64,000 nucleotides of DNA, taken from the NCBI GenBank assembly GCA_037178855.1, contig JASJZC010000006.1, forward strand, positions 1,736,001 to 1,800,000, in the 5' to 3' direction. The stretch is from Oscheius sp. JU75 (Eukaryota; Nematoda; Chromadorea; Rhabditida; Rhabditidae). The notes below the pieces were generated by a model. It ran no database searches and was not told the origin of the DNA. It saw only the letters and a list, made by a program, of their open reading frames with translations. Both the position numbers and the translations under genes were made by a program. This document shows, one piece after another, positions 56,601 through 64,000 of this stretch. Within the stretch, counting starts at the first letter, position 1, and the number at the start of each line of letters is the position of its first letter.

Positions 56601-57947
56601 ATGAAAATTTCTGGAGTTACAATCTCGAAATTCGACAATTTGATAATCGACACAAAAAAGTAAATTTAATGTTTGCTTCTTATCATTTTTTAGCACTCGA
56701 CAATTTGATAATCGACACAAAAAAGTAAATTTAATGTTTGCTTCTTATCATTTTTTAGCACTGGAAATTTTGCAGTAGCTGATGTTGAGTTCATTTCCTA
56801 CGAAACCCGAAACAATTTGCAACAAAACGTTCTCAATTTGATCTTGGCAGATGCCAATGACAAGTTGACCCACTTCGCTTGCTATGGAAAAGCTGCTGAA
56901 GCCTGGAAACACATTAAAATCGGCGAAGTATGTATAGTGAGCCTTTTTGAAAACTTTGAAGTATTCAGGTGATTCAAATTTACGATTTTGACTGGAAACA
57001 GAGCCCTCCATCCAAATGTCATTATCATCCGCTCCTGAATACCAAATATGAGGGGTTGATCGATGAGCAAACGGGTTATGAGGCTTTGAGAAGTGATAGT
57101 GATCAGAAAAGGATTCCTGACTATCAGAAAATCTTCACACTGATGAAGTTAAGCTTCATCCCTCCCAGTAAGATATTTTTTTTTTAAATTTTTGTATCTA
57201 AAAATATCCAGCTTTGTGGCTAAACTGAACGGTGTTGATCCAGTAAAGAGCAATGAAAACGATCGTGGAAAGGGAGAATTCGAAGTCTACCACTTTCTGA
57301 CATTTGATGACCAAAATGTTCGTATCACGTTCTTCAACGAGACAATTGTCAGTCACGGACTGGGAAACAATGAGGTTAAGCTTTCGCAAATTTATAAACA
57401 TTGAAACTCAGGTGTATGAAGTCATGGGGGCTTCTTACAAGAAACAGCCTCTCAGCAAGTTCAGTGATCTGAATCTGATCGGCCACAACTTGATGAAGTT
57501 CACTAGAGTTACTGGCATCGCTCAGCCTGTTGCAAAGCCAATCAGCTTTGAAGAAATCTTTGTAGGCGATTTCGAATATAGCGGTATTTATGGTTAGTAA
57601 TTTCAAAAGCTTTGTCATATTTTCGCTTTAGAAACTGTTGTTCGAGCCAGAACGGGTACTACTCCCATCAAATTCCATACTGGCTTCTACCAGTTCCAAG
57701 CTATTGATGGCTCTCGTAGCAGCGACGGTCCTCTCTGTGCTATAGCTCAATCACAAGAAGCGAAAATTATGCGCAGTCAGTTGCTGAAAATTCAATATCT
57801 CATAAAAAAAAGAAGGTAGTTTGAGAGTCGACGTTGTTGAAAAAGTATTCAGGTGAGCATCAAATCCTGAAGGTCTGCCACCTTGAGAATTATGAATTGA
57901 TTGAAGAGGTTGCCCCCCTCACATACGAGGATCCCACGTTCATTTAG
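56601..57947 (+). CDS. RPA-like OB-fold protein of a Helitron-type element
   Basis: Exons 56601-56659, 56759-56927, 56969-57167, 57212-57374, 57412-57592, 57632-57775 and 57853-57947, about 336 residues. It starts MKISGVTISKFDNLIIDT. Two OB-fold-like units are suggested by FAVADVEFISYE...WKHIKIGEVIQIYDFDW and by FTRVTGIAQPV...FYQFQAIDG. All junctions are in phase except 57167/57212, which is off by one base. It lies 160 bases before the Helitron Rep/helicase on the same strand. Plant Helitrons are known to carry RPA70-like single-strand-binding genes, so this is probably part of the same element; that link is inference. An internal 65-bp tandem duplication covers its first intron. Confidence 0.6.
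56633..56762 (+). repeat. 65-bp perfect tandem duplication containing an intron
   Basis: Units 56633-56697 and 56698-56762 are identical. Each holds 31 bases of exon edge and a complete 34-nt intron (GTAAAT ... TTTTTTAG). Using the first donor and the last acceptor keeps the frame; retaining the middle 31-base exon breaks it. Confidence 0.95.
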
Positions 57948-58110
57948 AGTAAAACGATATTGATCTTTCGTGTTGTACATATTTGGGGTCTGTTTTTCCG
58001 ATAAAAACTATTCATCCTTATTGTAACAAAAGATGAAAAACGTTGTATCTCGAACAATACTTTTTTTTTATTAACAGACATATTTTTTAAAATTTAGTTT
58101 AGGTCTAACA

Positions 58111-61100
58111 ATGCCAAAAAAGAATAGTGATACTGATGAAGAATGGCTTCCGCCTTCTTCAAAACATCACAAAAAATGCCAAACTCGTGCTAAGATTTCC
58201 AAGTCTAGCAAAAACCCGGCTCCTAAAAAAAGTCGCAAACCTCCAGTCCGCGAGTTCGAAACCTCGCCTTTCTACATCCAAAAATGGTTCGGTTTAATAT
58301 ATTTTGCTATTTGGACTTTTTTTAGATGTTGAACCTAATTCAGAAAACTCCGAATCTTCGCAAACAGACGAAGAAAATGACCCAGACTATATTCAACCTA
58401 AAGCAACATCCTACTTCAAAGCCTATCGCCAAAAAAATGCTGATTCTGATAACCCAAAAAAGGTTATAAAGTATCGGGAAGAAAATATAGGAGGCACACA
58501 AAGCATCGTTCTCGAGAAAACAAGTTTTTTAAATTCTTAAAATCTATAAAATTGTTCGGTTTAGCTATGTCAAATCCAAGCTTTATTGGCCAGATGACCA
58601 AAATTTGCCTATATCGTTTTGCTGAACATTTTGAGTCTTCACCGATCAGCTGCTGTCAAAATGGAAAGGTTTTTGTCATACCGTGGCCCAAGATGTCTCA
58701 ATACCTGAAACAGCTGATGATCAGCAATTCCGAATTCAAACGTAATATCTTACGCTACAACTGCTGCTTTAGCTTTGCATCCATCCAGTATAACACGGTT
58801 CCTTCAGCAAAATTTGGACAACAAGAAAAAAAACATCGGGGTTTTTGGAATACAATTGGTTTTTAGGTAACAAAAAGTCGAGGTCACGTTTATCACTTTG
58901 CATTGGCAGCCTTACCTTTGGACGAAAACAAATCGAGATTCGGAAATTACTACATTTTTGATGCACAAAAAGCTGCAGAAAAACGAGCAGAACAAGATAT
59001 TTTTTCCGACCTCGATCAAAACGTAATTTTGTAGTAGGTCAAAACTGATCGAAACTTTAGATTGTTTGCGTACTCTTAACGTTGATTGAGGAAAATAATC
59101 CACATGCTGCCTTTTATCGGAAAATGGGAGAACTTCTAAAGGAAAAGAGCAAAAAAGGCGACCCGGTTGATGAGCTCCGTTTTAGAATCATTGACGTTCG
59201 AACTGTTAAAAAAGAAGAAATTCAAGTAAAGTTTTGTTTTCACAGTCACTCCCAATTATTTAACAGCATCCAAGCACCTATGTTGGTCCTCAAAGTAATG
59301 AGTTTGTTGCTGTGTTTTTTGATGCCAATCGCGAACAAGATATCAAATTGCCCGGTCTCAATATCTACACTCATAGTTCGGATGTCCCAATGCCTTTGTT
59401 TTCATGGGACTCTCGAATCGATAGTCTCTGCTACGCCATTTTATTTCTGAGAGGCGAACCAGGTTACACTAAGCAGGCTTTCCCCTACTATCATAATCGT
59501 GAAACACCTTATCTGGCACGCCTGAAAGAGATTCAAAAACAGTGTCCTGAAAAGGCCAAACTTTGGGACATAAACTACACTAAAGATGACGTTCTCTTTC
59601 AACAACAGTAAGAAATTTTGTTGCTTTGATTTATAGTTTTTTAGGATATTTGAGACTTTGAAAGAAAAACAAAGCAAATCATGTAATGACTATGATCAAC
59701 AACTCAGTGGATATAATTCTGACATTCCTTATTTGCAGAATAACGGAATAGAGTCAGACATTGTACTTGAAGAAAGAAAAGGCAATATTTATCCAGTTAG
59801 AACTAGGAAAGGAAAAGAGGGGAAAATAATCTGGATGCCAGATGTGGAGGTTAGAACTTTTATGTAGCTAGCTGTAATTTGAGTCATTTTAGTGTGCGGA
59901 AAATAACGAAGAGTTCCCAGGTAGTCGACTCACAGAACTGAATACGGAATCAAAAGAAGATGAGTACCCAATTGGCGAACAATCGAACCGAACGACAATC
60001 TTGTGACATTCGAAGATGAAAAAAGTCCTTGATTACGAATGTTCTTGCCCAACTTCAACCCAACTTTTAGTTGAAACCGATCCAGATCCGTATGCAGAAG
60101 TTCTCAAAATGCAAAAAGAAGAACTGTTTTAGAAACATGATTTTTTTGTAATTTTAGAAACACAGAAATCACGCCACTTTACGGGAATATGCCTTGTATC
60201 AGTTACAACAGCGTTACATGCAAGATAATCCTATTCATAACGCAGGAAAATTAGGCCAACTGTATACAATTGATCTCTACACTCGAATTATGGACCAGAG
60301 AGCCTGTGCTAGACGTCAACATAACGTACAGTACACTAGGCCTACCCGAAAAGAACTACTCATGGCTATTCAAAATCGGGCTAACAAGTACGGACGCAAG
60401 ATTGGATGCATAGCCACAGTACCAGTTACTGTTCCAGGATCTCCACGATACTTACAGAAAAAGTATGAGGACGCTATTGCAATGTCTAACCAGCTCGGTC
60501 ATGCAGACCTTTTCGTCACTTATACATGTAATGTCAATTGGCGAGAAATCAAAGTAATATTTTTCCCATTTTTTAAAATTTTGTTTTGAGGAAAATTTGA
60601 AAAAAGGACAAAGTTGGGCTGATAGACCGGAGCTGATTGCCGAAGTTTTCGAACTAAAACTCAAAGCTTTTCTCGAAAGGTTATGGGGGCAGCAAGCAAC
60701 TCAAAGAAAACGTGGAAAACCTGGTAGAATTGACTTTTCTTCTTCTCTTACAAACAACGATTTGAGGCATTTTCGGAATGGTAAAATGGTTCGCCTACTC
60801 TATCGAGTTTCAAGCACGCGGTCCTCCTCACGCGCACATAATAGTCTCACTCGACGAGCACGTTACAACAGCCGAACAAGTTGACCGCATATGCCAAGCC
60901 TATTTCCCAAAAATGGATTCTCATAGCAGAGCGGAAAAACAAGAAAAAGTTAAATGATTGCGCGACTTAGTCGAGCAATTCATGACGCATAGACCCTGTG
61001 AAGGAGACGAAAATGTAAGATGCTTTTGGTTTAAATCACTTTTGTTTCACAGGCATATTGTCGACAAAATATCAATAAGACTACTCCCCAGTGCAAAAAA

Positions 61101-62735
61101 CATTTTCCCCAAGAATATTCCGATCACACCCATTACAACGATCGAGACTACCCAGTTAAGAGACGTCCAGATGACGGCGAGGGATTCTCTATGAAAAATT
61201 CATCTGGGAAAGAAGTCTGGGCTGACAACAGATACGACGTCACGACAAATTTTGACCTCTTATCCGAATTCGAATGTCATATTTGCATCGAAGTCATTTC
61301 ACAGATAAGAGTGTTCAAGTATCTGTTTAAGTACATTTATAAGGTGCTTATGTTTTCTTAATTTTGGCAACAAAACGTTTTAGGGATATGACAGAGTGAT
61401 AATCGAATCAATCAGTAATTTGGGAGGAATGAACGTAAAAGCTGACATGACTGCAACCGCCCATATTTTCCACTCTGTCAGTTCCCACATGTCCCAAGGA
61501 GTCCTTAAAAGGCGAAATGCAGAGGCTGTAAAAATGTTATCTCTGAATGGCGTTTCAGCGTAAAAACTTTAACTAGATTTGCCTTAAAATTGAGTTTAGA
61601 ACAGACGAAAATAAAAATCCCATGCTCGTGTACGATGAAAATCATCTCATCGAAGATCAAAGAGAGTTAACAGCATGTGAAGCAGCATGGGAAATAATCA
61701 GTCTTTCACGAACACATGCTACACACACTGTCGAGACTCTCTTTGTCCATGCTCCTCAAGAAGAGCCGATACACATTTTCGGAGGTGAAGAAGAAGAAAT
61801 GTATGAGGAGGCCCAAGAAAACCAAGTTACTAGCCGTCTCAAAGCCTGGTTTGAGCTCAACAAAAGTGACGAGTCTGCCAAGAATCTGCATTATCAAGAG
61901 CTCCCCAAGTATTATATCTACGAAAAAGATCACTGGGGAAAACGACAGAGAAATTTGTGTCAGCATATTCTCGGCACTGTCAAATCAGTTCATCCCCGAA
62001 ATATTGAGCAATTCGCTATTCGATTACTGGCCACTACTCGAAAAGGAGTTACCTCTTTTGACGATTTGAGAACTGTGGACGGTGAAATATGTGATACTTT
62101 TGTTTCTGCCGCTAAGGTATCTTTTGGCAAACTTCCAGTTCAAATTTGAATTCTAGAAACTGAAACTTATGACTGATCAACAAGAATGGCATGACGCTAT
62201 AGCCGAAGCAGCTGAATTCCAAAAACCTCCGGCTATAAGACGCCTCTTCAGCTCAATCCTTCTCTATTGTGCTGTATTGGATTCAAAAGACTTTTGGGAA
62301 AAACAGAAAGAACACTGTTATGAAGCGAGACCAGATTGGTCTGACGAGCGAAAAGAAGCCCAGGCTCTCTATCATATCGGCAAAACCTTAGAGTATCACG
62401 GAACGAGTTTGAGTCGTCTCAACTTGCCAGGTTTCTTTTTAAAAAAGGTTATTATTAAGCCCAATTTTTAGAAATTAGACGAAAACATTTGCCAGAAAAT
62501 GTCGAAGAGTATAGTGATGCTTTTGAAGACCAAACTACCCCAGCAATAGCTACTCAAATAGCTCAAAACTTCATCAACGTAATCTTTCCATCTATTGTTT
62601 GCTTTTAAAAACAATTTAGCGTCTCAATGCTTACCAAAGACGTGTTTTTGAAACAATTTCGGAGTCAGTTATGAACCAAAAAAGACAGAGTTTCTTTATA
62701 AATGGAGCCGGAGGGACAGACAAAACGTTTGGTAA
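58111..62735 (+). pseudogene. Helitron Rep/helicase, truncated in Walker A
   Basis: Many exons, separated by short introns, follow the order of Helitron RepHel. A Ser/Lys-rich N-terminus (58111 on) is followed by the Helitron N-domain (QLYTIDLYTRIMDQ, VPGSPRYLQKKYEDAIAMSN, DLFVTYTCN; 60190-60550), DRPELIAEVFELKLKAFL, the HUH motif GPPHAHIIV (about 60825), and the two-tyrosine motif KYLFKYIYKGYD (about 61320-61390). The linker with ACEAAW and TSFDDLRT (61620-62110) follows, then the helicase start LNAYQRR...FFINGAGGTDKTF. Walker A reads GGTDKT where GGTGKT is expected, and the remaining helicase motifs are absent. Rep nicks and joins single strands during rolling-circle transposition. Without helicase this copy cannot be autonomous. 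Several junctions were not resolved to the base. Confidence 0.8.
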
Positions 62736-62871
62736 TAGTTCGGCAGGCGGCTCGGTTCATTCAAACGGGTTTTCGCGCGCATATTTGAATTCGGCGGGAT
62801 TTTGAAATCTTTTTCTCGTTTACGACTTCTACACCTTTTCACTGCTTTTCTCAACTTTTTGTCTTACCTTT
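62736..62871. promoter_or_regulatory. Unmatched insert with E2F/CHR-like words
   Basis: Sequence after the Helitron break matches nothing else here. TTTTCGCGCGCATATTTGAA and GGCGGGATTTTGAA (62769-62808) each place a GC-rich E2F-like core a few bases before TTTGAA, the arrangement bound by DREAM/LIN-54 complexes. It may be a promoter fragment; this is a guess from motif shape. Confidence 0.25.
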
Positions 62872-63030
62872 TATGTCTTTCCTTGTTCGCTTCAAGAAAT
62901 AAAAACTAAGACTGCCTTGTTCTTCGTTGGTACAATCTGCTCCCGTCTGTTGGTCAACCAATTGGAGTCAATTATCATTATACAAGGCAGTTCTAGTTTA
63001 TATTACTTGAAGCGAACAAGAAAAGACATA
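62872..63030. mobile_element. Short TIR element (MITE) flanked by TA
   Basis: Arms 62874-62920 and about 62982-63028 pair over some 47 bases with few mismatches (TGTCTTTCCTTGTTCGCTTC at the left). TA stands at both outer ends (62872-62873 and 63029-63030). The right TA is also the left target TA of the Tc1-like element. Confidence 0.8.
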
Positions 63031-64000
63031 CAGGGTGACGCATAATTACGAATACACGATGCGCGGGCGCGTTTTTACTTTTTATGAGATAGAGTCTTCT
63101 CCATTTGTGGTTTTTAGAAGTTTCTTTATTTATTTGAATGATATTCTTCCGCCTTATGTCATCACATGTGCAATTTTGAGAATGACAAAGCCCTCTGTCC
63201 ATCGCGAATCAATTGTCAAGTTCCACAAGGAAGGTCGTTCGGCGCGGGAGATCCAGAAACGTCTGAATTGCCCAAGAAACCTTGTATATACCACCATCCG
63301 AAGGTTCAAGGAGCTGGGTACCACTTCTGATCGTTCTGGACGAGGAAGGCGTCATTCTATCGTCACACCAGCAAATGTCAAGTTAGTTCGTGGCCGGCTT
63401 CGTCACAACCCGGCGCGCTCCATCCGAGGTCTTTCTCGAAACATAGGAATTTCGCTGAGGTCAATGCAAAGGATTGTCAAGGACAAGCTTAAACTCAAAG
63501 CTTACAAGAAAAATAAAGCCCATATCCTTACTGATGCCATGAAACAGCAGCGGAAAGACAGATGCAAGGAATTGTTGCGCAGATGCCGTCAAGATGCTCA
63601 TCTTTCGATTCTTTTCACGGACGAGAAGGTTTTCACGGTAGAGCAAGTTCTCAACAAGCAAAACGATCGAATCTACGCAAAATCAAGACCTCATACCGTC
63701 ATTTGCCGTAAATCTCATCCTCAATCCGTCATGGTTTTCGCAGGAATCACAAGCAACGGAAAAACGCCACTGATCTTCGTGCCACAAGGTGTAAAAGTGA
63801 ACAATGCCAACTATCTTGACCTTCTTCGTACCGAAGTTTTGCCGTGGGCTCAAACACACTTTCAAAACAAGCCGTGGACATATCAACAGGACTCGGCCCC
63901 TGCTCACAAAGCTCGTATTGTTCAAGACTTCTGTCGCCAGAACTTCCCAGGATTCATCTCAGCTCATGAGTGGCCCTCCAAGTCAAGAGTGGCCCTCCAA
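63031..64000 (+). mobile_element. Tc1/mariner-family transposon, left part
   Basis: Begins CAGGGTGACGCATAATTACG directly after TA, the usual terminus of IS630-Tc1-mariner elements. The transposase starts 151 bases in. The right end lies outside the window. Confidence 0.85.
63182..64000 (+). CDS. Tc1/mariner transposase (partial at right edge)
   Basis: From ATG at 63182 the frame is open to the window end, 273 codons. Residues 1-115 are paired helix-turn-helix DNA-binding domains (SVHRESIVKFHKEGRSAREI, GRGRRHSIV, RSIRGLSRNIGIS). The catalytic DDE core shows the first Asp in FTDEKVF and the second in YQQDSAPAHKA; the third acidic residue would lie beyond the edge. It cuts and pastes the element into TA sites. 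Near the end a 19-bp unit (63968-63986) is directly repeated, which shifts the frame after WPSKS, so this copy may be inactive. Confidence 0.88.
   Translation, partial: MTKPSVHRESIVKFHKEGRSAREIQKRLNCPRNLVYTTIRRFKELGTTSDRSGRGRRHSIVTPANVKLVRGRLRHNPARSIRGLSRNIGISLRSMQRIVKDKLKLKAYKKNKAHILTDAMKQQRKDRCKELLRRCRQDAHLSILFTDEKVFTVEQVLNKQNDRIYAKSRPHTVICRKSHPQSVMVFAGITSNGKTPLIFVPQGVKVNNANYLDLLRTEVLPWAQTHFQNKPWTYQQDSAPAHKARIVQDFCRQNFPGFISAHEWPSKSRVALQ

Larger units (their letters stand above)
56601..62735 (+). mobile_element. Helitron relic (RPA-like gene plus Rep/helicase), 3' truncated
   Basis: Coding parts run in one direction from an RPA-like ORF to a Rep/helicase that stops abruptly in Walker A. Element ends (5' TC, 3' CTRR with hairpin) were not found; the 3' end is lost at about 62735, where unrelated sequence begins. 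Frame conflicts show that it is at least partly decayed or mis-joined. Confidence 0.75.

Noticed and set aside
1-64000. tRNA, rRNA or CRISPR features
   Set aside because: No cloverleaf with B-box, no rRNA-like blocks and no regularly spaced direct repeats were seen; a dedicated scan was not possible.

Overview
The window looks like nuclear DNA of a rhabditid-type nematode that is not obviously C. elegans. Reasons: the first two coding exons at the left edge match the worm stomatin UNC-1; most genes have several short introns (often 38-45 nt) ending TTTTCAG or TTTTTAG; several start codons sit a few bases after such an acceptor, as in spliced-leader trans-splicing; and the mitochondrial and AAA-ATPase genes are of nematode type. 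No RNA genes of known families and no CRISPR were recognised. Gene models were assembled by hand from splice sites, reading phase and protein resemblance; no homology search was run.

Layout. 1-16.3 kb: the 5' exons of unc-1 (minus strand), a PP1-like phosphatase (13.2-14.7 kb), and otherwise intergenic and intronic DNA packed with about 51 copies of TGTTTCA on both strands, absent from the exons. This heptamer is the core of the 'Ruby' promoter motif (CTGTTTCA) of C. elegans 21U-RNA (piRNA) genes, so the region is a candidate piRNA cluster. 16.4-23.2 kb: three housekeeping-type genes on the minus strand, possibly an operon: mitochondrial fission process protein 1 (MTFP1), ATP synthase epsilon and fidgetin-like FIGL-1. 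23.4-26.4 kb: an apparently full-length RTE-like LINE with an intact 919-aa ORF and 13-bp target-site duplications. 26.7-28.8 kb: an SLC22/MFS-like transporter.

29.1-38.9 kb: two multi-exon minus-strand genes, an unrecognised nuclear-looking protein with reading-frame problems and a weakly F-box-like protein. 39.6-45.7 kb: a secreted two-domain C-type lectin, a small secreted protein, a small basic protein whose frame needs a +1 shift at a UGA, a fold-back element and a TA-flanked MITE. 45.9-48 kb: a GT10 fucosyltransferase with an in-frame TGA at a conserved tryptophan position. 51-54.6 kb: a protein kinase joined to about 18 ankyrin repeats, with a small antisense gene in the joining intron.

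55-64 kb is accessory DNA: a 5'-truncated LINE end, a Helitron relic with an RPA-like OB-fold gene and a Rep/helicase cut off at Walker A, a short TIR element, and a Tc1/mariner transposon running off the right edge. The mobile elements and the candidate piRNA cluster are the two sides of a possible transposon-silencing theme, but nothing in the sequence links them directly.
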